Source: Tersicoccus phoenicis | GTDB taxonomy: Bacteria; Actinomycetota; Actinomycetes; Actinomycetales; Micrococcaceae | DNA: 64,000 bases | Direction: 5' to 3' | NCBI RefSeq assembly: GCF_001968835.1 | Contig: NZ_MRDE01000009.1 | Span: 62,001 to 126,000 of the forward strand | Part shown: one piece after another, positions 27,572 through 36,485 of the stretch | Numbering within the stretch: position 1 is the first letter of the stretch | How the letters are laid out: every line of letters starts with the position of its first letter | Position numbers and translations under genes: made by a program | Notes under the pieces: generated by a model | What the model was told of the DNA's origin: nothing | Seen by the model: only the letters and a program-made list of their open reading frames with translations | Database searches by the model: none

Positions 27572-28083
27572 GACGCCAGCGGCCCGTCACCGACCCGGCA
27601 CGGCGTGGAACCAGGACCGCGGCCGTCGTCGCGGGGACGAGCCTGGCACTGGTGCTGAGCGGCTGCGCCGCGGCGGTGGACGTGGCGCCGGCACCGCAGT
27701 CGAACGACCCGCGCTGCGCGCCGGTGATGGTCGCCCTGCCCGACGTGCTCGCCGGTCTGGACCGGCGCACCACCACCAGCCAGGCCACCGCCGCTTGGGG
27801 GGACCCGTCCGCGGCGGTGCTCCGATGCGGGGTACCGGTGCCGGGCCCGACGACGCAACGTTGCGTCACCGTCAACGGTGTCGACTGGGTCGCGATCCAG
27901 GAGCAGAAGACCTGGCGACTGATCACCTACGGCCGTGAGCCTGCGATCGAACTGCTGCTGGACACCGGCCGGGCCCCCTCGAGCAGCGTGCTCGTCGACC
28001 TCGCCGGTCCCGTGTCGTCGCTGCCGCAGTCCCGCCGGTGCCTGGGCGCCCAGGACGTCCCGCTGCCGAGTGCGACCGGCTGA
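27568..28083 (+). CDS. DUF3515 lipoprotein
   Basis: Predicted surface lipoprotein of 171 residues, function unknown. A basic N-terminus is followed by a hydrophobic stretch ending in the lipobox LVLSGC. The mature domain contains paired cysteines (DPRCAPVMVALP, LRCGVP, TQRCVTVNG, RRCLGAQD) typical of DUF3515. The family regularly follows ddl in actinobacteria, so an envelope role is likely but unproven. GTG overlaps the ddl stop, closing the four-gene coupled chain. Confidence 0.85.
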   Translation: MRRQRPVTDPARRGTRTAAVVAGTSLALVLSGCAAAVDVAPAPQSNDPRCAPVMVALPDVLAGLDRRTTTSQATAAWGDPSAAVLRCGVPVPGPTTQRCVTVNGVDWVAIQEQKTWRLITYGREPAIELLLDTGRAPSSSVLVDLAGPVSSLPQSRRCLGAQDVPLPSATG

Positions 28084-28169
28084 GCCCGCACGAGGTCGAC
28101 GGGGGCGGGTACGGATCATCTGCGGGCGACATCACCGTCATCGTGCAGCACACGGTCAGCCGCACGCCT

Positions 28170-28175
28170 TAGGAT
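28170..28175 (+). promoter_or_regulatory. candidate -10 for the LCP gene
   Basis: TAGGAT about 80 bp before the LCP start, upstream of the duplicated leader. Confidence 0.4.
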
Positions 28176-28200
28176 CGAACGGACCTTTGACGTGGCGTGA

Positions 28201-28250
28201 CCGGGCCGAGCCCGGATGCAGGAGTTCCGGGCCGAGCCCGGATGCAGGAG
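28201..28250 (+). repeat. exact 24-bp direct repeat in the LCP leader
   Basis: Two identical 24-bp copies (28201-28224 and 28227-28250) separated by TT. Each contains CGGATGCAGGAG, so the ribosome-binding sequence is duplicated; only the second copy is correctly spaced to ATG 28256. Confidence 0.85.
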
Positions 28251-28255
28251 GACAG

Positions 28256-29320
28256 ATGGACGAGCCGGGCTACCAGGACACCCGCACCCTGGGGCCGCTC
28301 GCGGCCTCCGAGCAGCGGGTCGCCGCCCGGAAGAAACTCCGCCGCAAGCGGCTGACCCGCACGATCGTCGTCGCGGTGGTCGCCGTGATCGCGATCATCG
28401 CCGTCGTCGTCGGCACCTGGGTCGGCGGCATCGCGCGCACCTTCGACCAGAAGACCGTCAAACTGGAGAACGTGTTCCCGAGCGGGAACCGACCGGCGGC
28501 GGCCGGCGGGGGAGCCCGCAACATCCTGCTCCTGGGCAGTGACACCCGCGGCAGCCTGGCCGACCTGAACAACGCCGCCGCGACCAACCAGCGCGCGGAC
28601 ACCATCATGCTCGTGCACGTCCCCGCCGACGGGAAGGGCGTGTACGCCATGTCCATCATGCGTGACTCCTGGGTGGACATCCCCGGCGCCGGTCAGGGCA
28701 AGATCAACTCGGCGATGGCGATCGGCGGCATCCAGCTGCTGGTGCAGACCCTCGAGGGGATGCTCGGCACCCGGATCGACAACGTCGCCGCGCTCGACTT
28801 CGCCGGCTTCGAGAAGCTGACCGACGCCATCGGCGGCGTGCCCGTCAACGTGCCGAAGGACTTCACGGCCATCGACGGGCTCCAGTTCAAGGCCGGCAAC
28901 CAGGTGCTCGACGGCGCGCACGCCCTGGCCTTCGTGCGCGAGCGGCACGCCTTCGCCAACGGCGACTACCAGCGGGTCAAGGACCAGCAGATGTACCTGA
29001 AGTCCCTGATGAACAAGATGCTCTCCCCGTCCGTGCTGGGCAACCCGGGGATGATCTCCGACGCCGTCACCCAGTTCTCCCCCTACCTGGGGGTCGACCG
29101 GACCTTCACCTCCGGCGACGTGATGGGGCTGGCCTGGAAGCTGCGCAACGTCCGCGGCGGTGATGTGCAGATGTTCACCCTCCCCAACGCCGGCACCTCC
29201 TTCTCCAGTGACGGTCAGTCGATCGTGGTGGTCGACGACCAGGCCGTGGCGGACGTCGGCAAGGCCCTGCGCGAGGACACGATGGCGCAGTACGTCGCCG
29301 GCCTGCCGGGCGGGCAGTGA
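28256..29320 (+). CDS. LytR-CpsA-Psr (LCP) family ligase
   Basis: Membrane-anchored enzyme of a family that attaches glycopolymers to peptidoglycan. A cytoplasmic basic stretch (ARKKLRRKRLTR) precedes one TM (TIVVAVVAVIAIIAVVVGTW). The LCP domain follows with NILLLGSDTRG, RADTIMLVHV, SIMRDSWVDIPG, KINSAM and ALAFVRERHAFANGDYQR; the Arg and Asp residues for the phosphates are present. The 354-residue length is normal, and no C-terminal LytR_C domain is seen. The neighbours ddl and DUF3515 fit a cell-wall role. Confidence 0.92.
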   Translation: MDEPGYQDTRTLGPLAASEQRVAARKKLRRKRLTRTIVVAVVAVIAIIAVVVGTWVGGIARTFDQKTVKLENVFPSGNRPAAAGGGARNILLLGSDTRGSLADLNNAAATNQRADTIMLVHVPADGKGVYAMSIMRDSWVDIPGAGQGKINSAMAIGGIQLLVQTLEGMLGTRIDNVAALDFAGFEKLTDAIGGVPVNVPKDFTAIDGLQFKAGNQVLDGAHALAFVRERHAFANGDYQRVKDQQMYLKSLMNKMLSPSVLGNPGMISDAVTQFSPYLGVDRTFTSGDVMGLAWKLRNVRGGDVQMFTLPNAGTSFSSDGQSIVVVDDQAVADVGKALREDTMAQYVAGLPGGQ

Positions 29321-29396
29321 CGCCGACCGGCCGGTGACGCCGAGTGGCCGCGCGTCGTCGGGTGCAGCGTCGGGGTGAATCGTCGGTGGACCGGGC

Positions 29397-29402
29397 TAGG
29401 GT
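29397..29402 (+). promoter_or_regulatory. -10 box for leaderless thiL
   Basis: TAGGGT six bases before the thiL ATG. Confidence 0.6.
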
Positions 29403-29408
29403 CGGATC

Positions 29409-30494
29409 ATGACCTTCCCGGACGGTGCCGACCCCGCGCGCGCCCGCGATCCGCTCGGTCGGGCGGCCGGTGACGAGTTAGACGTCGATCAGGGCCGGGT
29501 CGGCGGTCTCGGCGAGGCGGACCTGCTCGCGGCGTTCCTGCCGCGGCTGCCGCGCGGGGCCCACGACGACGTCGGCAACGGCGACGACGCCGCGGTGCTG
29601 CGGATCGGCGATCCGCGGGTCGTCGCCACCGTCGACACCCTGGTCCAGGACCTCGACTACCGGCCGGTCTGGCCCAACGGGCGCGTCACCCGCGGTCACG
29701 ACGTCGGGTTCAAGGGCGTCGCCCAGAACCTCTCCGACCTCAACGCCATGGCCGCGTACCCGATCGGCCTCCTGGTCAGCCTGGCCATGCCCGCCGACAC
29801 CCCGGTGGACTGGGTGCTCTCCCTCGCCGACGGGATCGCCGATGCCATCCACACGCTCGGTGCGGAGGGCTGTTCGGTGGCGGGCGGCGATCTCTCCGGC
29901 GCCCGGGAGGTGGTGCTGACCATCACGGCGCTCGGCCGGCTCGACGACGCCGGCCCCGTCCTGCGCTCCGGTGCCCGCCCCGGCGACGAGATCGCGGTGA
30001 TCGGCCGGGTCGGGGAGGCCGCCGCCGGGCTGGCCCTGCTGGAAACGGCGCCGGAGTCCGGGTCCCCCCCGGGAGCACCGGCAGGGGCGGCACTGTTCGA
30101 GGAGCTCATCAGCGCCCAGCTGCGCCCTCGCCCGCCGCTCGGCGCCGGTGCCGCGGCGGCCCGCGCCGGTGCCCACGCCCTGATGGACCTCTCGGACGGC
30201 ATGCTGCGCGACGCGGAGCGACTGGCCCGGGCCAGCGGCGTGCGGGTCGACCTGGACACGGCTCGACTGGCCGGTTTCGCCGACCGGCTCGCCCCCGCGG
30301 CGGCCCTGCTCGGCGCGGACCCGATGCACTGGTGCCTGGCCGGTGGAGAGGACTTCGGCCTGCTCGCTGCCTTCACCCCGGGCACCGTCCCGGCCGGGTT
30401 CACTGCGATAGGCTCGGTGGCGGACGGTGCCGCGGAACTGCTGGTCGACGGCCGTCCGTCAACGACGACAGGATGGGATCACTTTGCAGCCTAA
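29409..30494 (+). CDS. thiL: thiamine-monophosphate kinase
   Basis: ATP-dependent phosphorylation of thiamine monophosphate to the diphosphate cofactor. PurM/ThiL-fold protein of 361 residues with GNGDDAAVL, VDTLVQDLDYRP, GFKGVAQNLSDLNAMAA, the Asp-rich VAGGDLSGAREV and the C-terminal MDLSDGMLRDAERLARAS and GGEDFGLLA. The first 30 residues are an unconserved-looking leader. The start appears leaderless. The stop overlaps the next gene. Confidence 0.95.
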   Translation: MTFPDGADPARARDPLGRAAGDELDVDQGRVGGLGEADLLAAFLPRLPRGAHDDVGNGDDAAVLRIGDPRVVATVDTLVQDLDYRPVWPNGRVTRGHDVGFKGVAQNLSDLNAMAAYPIGLLVSLAMPADTPVDWVLSLADGIADAIHTLGAEGCSVAGGDLSGAREVVLTITALGRLDDAGPVLRSGARPGDEIAVIGRVGEAAAGLALLETAPESGSPPGAPAGAALFEELISAQLRPRPPLGAGAAAARAGAHALMDLSDGMLRDAERLARASGVRVDLDTARLAGFADRLAPAAALLGADPMHWCLAGGEDFGLLAAFTPGTVPAGFTAIGSVADGAAELLVDGRPSTTTGWDHFAA

Positions 30495-31569
30495 GGCCGG
30501 CCCCTCCGCGGCCGTCATCCACCGCTGGTTGACCCACGCCGAGACCGTCCTGACCGATCACCGCCGCGAGTTGAACGCCATCAACGTCTTCCCCGTGCAG
30601 GACTCGGACACCGGCTCCAACCTGGTCCAGACCATCACCGCCGCCGTCGCGGGCCTGCCGGCACCACCGCAACCGGTCCGCCACGTGGGCGAGGACCGGG
30701 AGACACCGGGCCCCGTGGACCTGGGCGCGATCCTCGGCGCAGCCGGGGCTCAGGCCCTGGAGCACGCCCGCGGCAACTCCGGCACCATCCTCGCCGTGAT
30801 GCTCAGCGCCATGGCCGAGCCGCTGGCCGGATACGCGCGGCTGACTCCTCCGGCCCTCGCCGCTGCCCTGGAGCGCGCCAGCGTCCGCTGCTGGTCCGCG
30901 CTCAGCGACCCCGTCCCGGGCACCATGCTGTCGGTGATCGAGGCCGCGGCGACGACCTGCGCCGTCCAGGCCGTCGACCGCGACGGGGACGAGAGCCACC
31001 TGGGCCTGGTCGCCGTCCTCGACGCGGTGATCGGTGCCGCCGCCGCCGCGGTCGCGGCGACCGAGGAGCAGAACGACGTGCTGGCTCGGGCCCGCGTCGT
31101 CGACGCCGGTGCCGTCGGGCTGCTGCTGATCCTGCAGTGCCTCCGCTGGGCCGTGACCGGGGACCCGGTGGCCGTCGAACCGCTCCAGCGGCTGGACGGC
31201 ATGGACCACGGGGAGCACCCGGACGCCATGGACGGCGTCGAGATCATGTGCAGCATCAACCTGAGCCCGCTCGACGCCGCCAGCCTGCGGATCACTCTGG
31301 ACGAGCTCGGGGAGTCGGTGATCCTGACGGCGATCACCCCGGTCGGGCAGACCGCGTCCGACGCGGAGACGTGCGACGAATCGCGTGGGTCCGGCGATGC
31401 TGCGTCCGGCGCGGAGGTCCCCGGCGCCGCCTATCGATGGCGGTTGCACGCCCACGTCCCGCATGAGGTCCACGACCGTGCCCTGGCGGCGATCAGCGGC
31501 AGCGGCGCCCCGGAGAACCTCCTCGTCACCCCGCTGCGGGCGGAGGAGACGCCGGAGCCGAACCAGTGA
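30484..31569 (+). CDS. DAK2/FakA-like domain protein
   Basis: Protein of 361 residues with an N-terminal DAK2 (DhaL) domain: LNAINVFPVQDSDTGSNLVQTI (Mg-ATP aspartates as in VPDGDTGTN) and ALEHARGNSGTILAVML. A C-terminal FakA-like domain of unknown detail follows. In other bacteria such proteins phosphorylate fatty acids together with a FakB subunit. TTG 30484 is chosen because AGGA precedes it by about ten bases and an upstream GTG (30427) would run deep into thiL. The stop overlaps the recG GTG. Confidence 0.8.
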   Translation: MQPKAGPSAAVIHRWLTHAETVLTDHRRELNAINVFPVQDSDTGSNLVQTITAAVAGLPAPPQPVRHVGEDRETPGPVDLGAILGAAGAQALEHARGNSGTILAVMLSAMAEPLAGYARLTPPALAAALERASVRCWSALSDPVPGTMLSVIEAAATTCAVQAVDRDGDESHLGLVAVLDAVIGAAAAAVAATEEQNDVLARARVVDAGAVGLLLILQCLRWAVTGDPVAVEPLQRLDGMDHGEHPDAMDGVEIMCSINLSPLDAASLRITLDELGESVILTAITPVGQTASDAETCDESRGSGDAASGAEVPGAAYRWRLHAHVPHEVHDRALAAISGSGAPENLLVTPLRAEETPEPNQ

Positions 31570-33902
31570 GCGGGCCGGCGCCGCAGCGCCGGCGCTCCGC
31601 TTCGATGCCGACGGTCCTCGATCCCCGCGCGCACCGGCTCGACAAGGTCCTCGGCAGGAGCGCCGCGACCAAGCTCGAGAAGAGCCTGCACATCCGCACC
31701 GTCGGGGCGCTGCTGAACCACTTCCCCCGCCGGTACCTCGAGCGGGGCGAACTGCAGAGCATCACCGGGCTGCCGATCGGCGAGGAGGTCACGCTGATCG
31801 CCGACGTGCTCTCCTGTAGCCGGCGGCCGATGCAGCGCCGCAAGGGGTACATCACCGAGGTCCTCATCACCGATCGCGACGCCCGGCGGCCCGGAACGCT
31901 CAGCCTCTCGTTCTTCCAGGCCCGCCAGGCGTACCAGGACCTGCAGCCCGGCGTGACGGCCCTCTTCAGCGGCAAGACCGGCCTCTACCGGCACCAGGCC
32001 ACCCTGACCAATCCCCACTACCTGGTGCTGGACGGTGCTGACGAGGACGCCGGCACGGACCTTGCCGACCGGCCCATCCCCGTCTACCCGGCCACGTCCG
32101 ACCTGACGAGCTGGTGGATCGGGCAACGGGTCGAGGCGGTGCTGAAGCACCTCGGCATCGGTGCCGATCCGGAGAACGCCGTCCACCTGCCGGACGTCGT
32201 GCCCGCCGGTATCGCCGCCCGCGAGCACCTCGGCGACCTCGTGGCCGCCTACCGTGACATCCACGCGCCGGTCCGGGTGGCGGACGCCTACCGTGCGCGG
32301 CACCGCTTCCGCTACCAGGAGGCGCTCATCCTGCAGACCGCGCTCGCCCGGCGACGCGCCGAGCAGCAGGCACAGGTGGCCGTGGGCCGTCCCCGCCGGG
32401 ACGAGGGCCTGCTGCCCGACTTCGACGCCGCCCTGCCGTTCAGCCTCACGGACGGGCAGCGGGACGTCGGCGAGAGTCTCGACGCCGCGCTCTCCCTCGA
32501 TCACCCGATGAACGTCCTGCTGCAGGGTGAGGTCGGGTCCGGCAAGACGCTCGTGGCCCTGCGCGCCATGCTGCAGGTGGTCGACGCGGGAGCGCAGGCC
32601 GCCCTGCTGGCGCCCACCGAGGTGCTCGCCGCCCAGCACCACGCCTCGATCACCGCGACCCTCGGACCGCTGGCCCAGGCGGGCATGCTCGGGGGCGCCG
32701 ACCACGCCACCCGCGTCGTCCTGCTGACCGGCAGCATGTCCACCGCCGCCCGGCGCGAAGCGCTCCTCGCGGCCGCGTCCGGGGAAGCGGGCATCGTCGT
32801 GGGCACCCACGCGCTGTTGTCGGAGACCGTCCAGTTCGCCGAGCTCGGGCTCGTCGTCGTCGACGAACAGCACCGCTTCGGCGTCGAGCAGCGGGACGCT
32901 CTGCGCACCCGGTCCGGGGTGCCGCCGCACCTGCTGGTCATGACCGCCACCCCGATTCCCCGCACCGTCGCAATGACCGTCTTCGGGGACCTCGGCGTCC
33001 TCTCCCTCGAGGGACTGCCCGCCGGGCGCGCACCCATCGACACGCACATCGTCCCGCTCGCCGAACGACCCGTGTGGCGGGACCGGATCTGGCAACGCGC
33101 CCGCGAGGAGGTCGACGCCGGCCGCCAGGTCTACGTGGTGTGCCCCAAGATCACCGGGGGCGACGCCGGCGGCACGGGTTCCGACGACAGCGACGGCACG
33201 GGTTTCGAGGACCGGGAGACCGACGGCGCGGGTGCGGCCGGCGACGGGGCCGGCGGGGACTCGGCCGACGACCGGAGCGCGCGGCCGCCGCTCGCCTCGG
33301 TCGAGGAGACCGTCGCCCTGCTGCAGCGGACACCGGCGCTCGCCGGGGTGCGGATCGGTGAGCTGCACGGCCGGCTCGACCCCGCGGACAAGACGGACGT
33401 CATGGCCGCCTTCCACCGCGGGGACGTGGACGTGCTCGTGTCCACCACCGTCATCGAGGTCGGCGTCGACGTGGCCCGGGCGACCCTGATGGTCATCCTC
33501 GACGCGGACCGGTTCGGCATCTCCCAGCTGCACCAGCTGCGTGGCCGGGTCGGACGCGGCGGTCTTCCCGGCACGTGCCTGCTCGTCACCGGCCTGGAGG
33601 ACGGTCACCCCTCGCGAGCCCGGCTCGACGCCGTCGCCAGCACCACGGACGGGTTCCGGCTCGCCGCGGAGGACCTGAAGCTGCGGCGGGAGGGTGACAT
33701 CCTCGGTGCCCGGCAGTCGGGCGGTCACTCGACGTTGAAGCTGTTGCGGGTGATCGAGGACGAGCGGATCATCGCCGCCGCGCGACAGGACGCGCAGGCG
33801 ATCGTCGAGGACGACCCGGACCTGACCGGTCATCCCGTGCTCGCCGGCGCCATCGACGACTATCTCGACCCCGAGGCCGAGGAGTATCTCGACCGTGGCT
33901 GA
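31566..33902 (+). CDS. recG: ATP-dependent DNA helicase RecG
   Basis: Branch-migrating helicase that processes stalled forks and Holliday junctions. It has an N-terminal wedge/OB domain (RYLERGELQSI), helicase Walker A GEVGSGKT (about residues 321-328), DEQH box (about 433), MTATPIPRT, and the C-terminal RGRVGRGG. A 40-residue Gly/Asp-rich insertion (about 531-572, GGTGSDDSDGTGFED) interrupts the second RecA domain and looks disordered. ATG 31605 is an alternative start. Coupled to the DAK2 gene. Confidence 0.95.
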   Translation: MSGPAPQRRRSASMPTVLDPRAHRLDKVLGRSAATKLEKSLHIRTVGALLNHFPRRYLERGELQSITGLPIGEEVTLIADVLSCSRRPMQRRKGYITEVLITDRDARRPGTLSLSFFQARQAYQDLQPGVTALFSGKTGLYRHQATLTNPHYLVLDGADEDAGTDLADRPIPVYPATSDLTSWWIGQRVEAVLKHLGIGADPENAVHLPDVVPAGIAAREHLGDLVAAYRDIHAPVRVADAYRARHRFRYQEALILQTALARRRAEQQAQVAVGRPRRDEGLLPDFDAALPFSLTDGQRDVGESLDAALSLDHPMNVLLQGEVGSGKTLVALRAMLQVVDAGAQAALLAPTEVLAAQHHASITATLGPLAQAGMLGGADHATRVVLLTGSMSTAARREALLAAASGEAGIVVGTHALLSETVQFAELGLVVVDEQHRFGVEQRDALRTRSGVPPHLLVMTATPIPRTVAMTVFGDLGVLSLEGLPAGRAPIDTHIVPLAERPVWRDRIWQRAREEVDAGRQVYVVCPKITGGDAGGTGSDDSDGTGFEDRETDGAGAAGDGAGGDSADDRSARPPLASVEETVALLQRTPALAGVRIGELHGRLDPADKTDVMAAFHRGDVDVLVSTTVIEVGVDVARATLMVILDADRFGISQLHQLRGRVGRGGLPGTCLLVTGLEDGHPSRARLDAVASTTDGFRLAAEDLKLRREGDILGARQSGGHSTLKLLRVIEDERIIAAARQDAQAIVEDDPDLTGHPVLAGAIDDYLDPEAEEYLDRG

Positions 33903-33938
33903 CCATGCGGTCGGTGACCGCCGGGCCCGGTGCGCCTC

Positions 33939-34502
33939 ATGAGCCGGATCATCGCCGGCACCGCCGGCGGCCGGACCCTGGCCTCCGTGCCCGGTGACCA
34001 CACCCGGCCCACGACCGACCGGGTCAAGGAGTCCCTGTTCTCCGCGCTGGAGGCCGCCGACGCGATCCGGGGTGCGCTCGTGCTGGATCTGTTCGCCGGT
34101 TCCGGCGCGCTCGGGCTCGAGGCGCTCAGCCGGGGCGCCCGACGGGCGACCCTGGTCGAGTCGGCCCGGCGGGCCGCCGACGTCTGCCGGCGCAACGCAC
34201 GGCTGCTGCAGGCCGAACTCGGGCCCGCCGCCGTCCGGGTGCGGCAGGAGAAGGCCGCCACCTTCCTGGCCGACCCGGATCCGCACGGCTGGGACCTGGT
34301 CTTCCTGGACCCGCCCTACTCCGTGCCCGAGCCCGAACTCGCCGGGGTGCTCGGCCTGCTGCGTCCGGCGCTGCCCGCCGGCGCGCTCGTCGTCGTCGAG
34401 CGCTCGTCCCGGTCCCCGGAACCCGCGTGGCCGGACGGGCTCGTCCCGGTCCGCGACCGCAAGTACGGCGAGACCCGGCTCTGGTACGCCCAGCCCGCCT
34501 GA
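33939..34502 (+). CDS. rsmD: 16S rRNA (guanine966-N2)-methyltransferase
   Basis: Methylates G966 of 16S rRNA. Rossmann-fold methyltransferase of 187 residues with RIIAGTAGGRTL at the N-terminus, the SAM motif VLDLFAGSGALGLEALSRG and the catalytic FLDPPY. ATG 33939 matches the family start (MSRIIAG); a GTG nine bases earlier is possible. Follows recG, in the usual order recG-rsmD-coaD, although the aminotransferase is inserted in reverse orientation before coaD. Confidence 0.94.
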   Translation: MSRIIAGTAGGRTLASVPGDHTRPTTDRVKESLFSALEAADAIRGALVLDLFAGSGALGLEALSRGARRATLVESARRAADVCRRNARLLQAELGPAAVRVRQEKAATFLADPDPHGWDLVFLDPPYSVPEPELAGVLGLLRPALPAGALVVVERSSRSPEPAWPDGLVPVRDRKYGETRLWYAQPA

Positions 34503-34536
34503 GCGCGCCGAGCGTCCACCGGCGACGCCGGGCGGA

Positions 34537-35763
34537 TCAGTGCCCGAATGCCTGCAGCCGGCGGACCGCCTCGGCCAGCACGTCCTCCCGCTTGCAGAAC
34601 GCGAACCGGATCAGCCGGGCCGACGCCGCGTCGGTCGCGCTGCCGGGACGGCAGAACGCGCTCAGCGGGATGGCGGCGACCCCGGCCGTGCCCGGCAGCC
34701 GTCGGCACAGTTCGGCGCCGTCGGTGACGTCACCGGTCAGCAGCGGTGTGGCGTCCGCGACCACGAAGTAGGTGCCCGCGGGGACGGTGACGTCGAATCC
34801 GGCTCCCCGCAGCCCGTCGATCAGCAGGTCTCGTCTGCGCTGCAGGGCGGCGGCGAACCCGGCGTAGACATCATCGCCCAGGCCCAGCCCGAGCGCCACC
34901 GCCCCCTGCAGCGGACTGCCGGAGGAGTAGGTGAGGAACTGTTTGACCGTGCGCACTCCCGCCACCAGGTCCGCCGGGCCGGTCAGCCAGCCGACCTTCC
35001 ACCCGGTCACGGAGAAGGTCTTGCCCGCGGAGGAGATGGTCAGCGTGCGCTCCGCCGCGCCCGGCAGCGTCGCGACCGGGACGTGCCGGCCGCCGTCGAA
35101 CACGAGGTGCTCGTACACCTCGTCGGTGACGATGATCGCGTCGTGCCGTGCCGCCTCCTCGACGACGCGGGCCAGCAACGCCGCCCCGAAGACGGAGCCC
35201 GTGGGGTTGTGCGGATTGTTCACGAGGATGACGCGGGTCCGGTCGGTGACCGCCGCCGCCAGCTCGTCCTCGTCGGGCAGGAAATCAGGTTCGCGCAGCG
35301 GCACCGTCACGTGCCGTGCCCCGGTCAGCTCGATCACGGCGCCGTAGGAGTCGTAGAACGGTTCGAAGGTGAGCACCTCGTCACCCGGGCCGGCGAAGGC
35401 GAGCAGGGCCGCGGCGATCGCCTCCGTCGCGCCCGTCGTGACCAGCACCTGCTCCGCCGGGTCCACGGTGAGCCCGTAGAACCGCGCCTGGTGCGCGGCG
35501 ATCGCCTCGCGCAGCACGGGCAGCCCGCGTCCGGGCGCGTACTGGTTCGCCCCTTCCGCGATGGCGTGCCGGGCGGCGTTGAGGATCTGGACCGGACCGT
35601 CCTCGTCCGGGAACCCCTGACCGAGATTCACTGCGCCGTGCGCGGCGGCCAGTCCCGTCATCTCCTCGAAGATCGTTCCGGCCAGGCTTCCCTCCGCGCC
35701 GAGCAGGTTCGCCCCGTGCGCGGCCCGTCGCCAGGGCGCGGTACCGGTGTTCGTCGTCGTCAT
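34537..35763 (-). CDS. PLP-dependent aminotransferase, class I/II
   Basis: Fold-type I aminotransferase of 408 residues. PLP-binding features: NNPHNPTGSVF, TDEVYEHLVF and the Schiff-base Lys in ISSAGKTFSVTGWKVGW. The N-terminal VNLGQGFPDEDGP and overall pattern resemble the methionine/kynurenine aminotransferase (YbdL) and succinyl-DAP aminotransferase (DapC) group; the true substrate is not readable. It is reversed relative to its neighbours, facing rsmD and divergent from coaD. Confidence 0.88.
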   Translation of the reverse strand: MTTTNTGTAPWRRAAHGANLLGAEGSLAGTIFEEMTGLAAAHGAVNLGQGFPDEDGPVQILNAARHAIAEGANQYAPGRGLPVLREAIAAHQARFYGLTVDPAEQVLVTTGATEAIAAALLAFAGPGDEVLTFEPFYDSYGAVIELTGARHVTVPLREPDFLPDEDELAAAVTDRTRVILVNNPHNPTGSVFGAALLARVVEEAARHDAIIVTDEVYEHLVFDGGRHVPVATLPGAAERTLTISSAGKTFSVTGWKVGWLTGPADLVAGVRTVKQFLTYSSGSPLQGAVALGLGLGDDVYAGFAAALQRRRDLLIDGLRGAGFDVTVPAGTYFVVADATPLLTGDVTDGAELCRRLPGTAGVAAIPLSAFCRPGSATDAASARLIRFAFCKREDVLAEAVRRLQAFGH

Positions 35764-35870
35764 GGGTCCAGTCTGTTCCCTCCGGTCCCGCCGATCCATC
35801 GACGTCCAGATGGCGCGCATGACGCGCCGACATGCTTGGACGCCGGGCCGCACGGGTGCCCTCCCGTCGG

Positions 35871-35876
35871 TACCAT
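35871..35876 (+). promoter_or_regulatory. -10 box for leaderless coaD
   Basis: TACCAT seven bases before the coaD ATG. Confidence 0.55.
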
Positions 35877-35883
35877 GCGGAGT

Positions 35884-36369
35884 ATGCGCCGCGCCGTCTG
35901 CCCCGGATCCTTCGACCCCCTGCACAACGGGCATCTGGAGATCATTGCCCGGGCCTGCAATCTGTTCGACGAGATCATCGTGGCGGTGTCGACCAATCCG
36001 GCCAAGTCCTACCGGTTCACTCTGGAGGAGCGGCTGCAGATGACGCGGGAGACGCTCTCCGCGTTGCGGGGCATCACCATCGAAGCGATGGGGGAGGGCC
36101 TGCTCGCCGAGTTCTGCCGTCGGCACGGCGCCGACGCCATCGTCAGAGGGGTGCGCACCTCCGCCGACTTCACGTTCGAGGTGCCGATGGCCACCATGAA
36201 CCGGCACCTCACGGGGGTGGAGACGGTGTTCCTCGCCGCGGACGCCGCGTACGTGCACCTCTCCTCGACCCTGCTCAAGGAGGTCGCGTCGCTCGGTGGG
36301 GACATCTCCGGATTCGTGCCGCGCTCGGTGTACCGCCGGATGACCGCGCCGTCGCCCGGACGTGCCTGA
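35884..36369 (+). CDS. coaD: phosphopantetheine adenylyltransferase
   Basis: Penultimate step of coenzyme A synthesis. The 161-residue nucleotidyltransferase has GSFDPLHNGHLEII (HxGH), VSTNPAKSYRFTLEERLQM, the IVRGVRTSADFTFE segment and the C-terminal SSTLLKEVASLGGDISGFVP. Length is as expected. The start appears leaderless. DUF177-rpmF follows, the common actinobacterial order. Confidence 0.96.
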   Translation: MRRAVCPGSFDPLHNGHLEIIARACNLFDEIIVAVSTNPAKSYRFTLEERLQMTRETLSALRGITIEAMGEGLLAEFCRRHGADAIVRGVRTSADFTFEVPMATMNRHLTGVETVFLAADAAYVHLSSTLLKEVASLGGDISGFVPRSVYRRMTAPSPGRA

Positions 36370-36405
36370 CCGTTGTCCTTTTTGAGGGATCGACCCCCGA
36401 CGGGC

Positions 36406-36411
36406 TAGAAT
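36406..36411 (+). promoter_or_regulatory. -10 box for DUF177-rpmF
   Basis: TAGAAT after the coaD stop. Transcription would begin near 36418, upstream of every plausible DUF177 start. Confidence 0.55.
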
Positions 36412-36485
36412 GATCAGTCGGTCATCTGTTTCTTCGGGAGTTCATCATCAGCCGCGTACATCAGCACCAGGCACAGGATGCCCTG

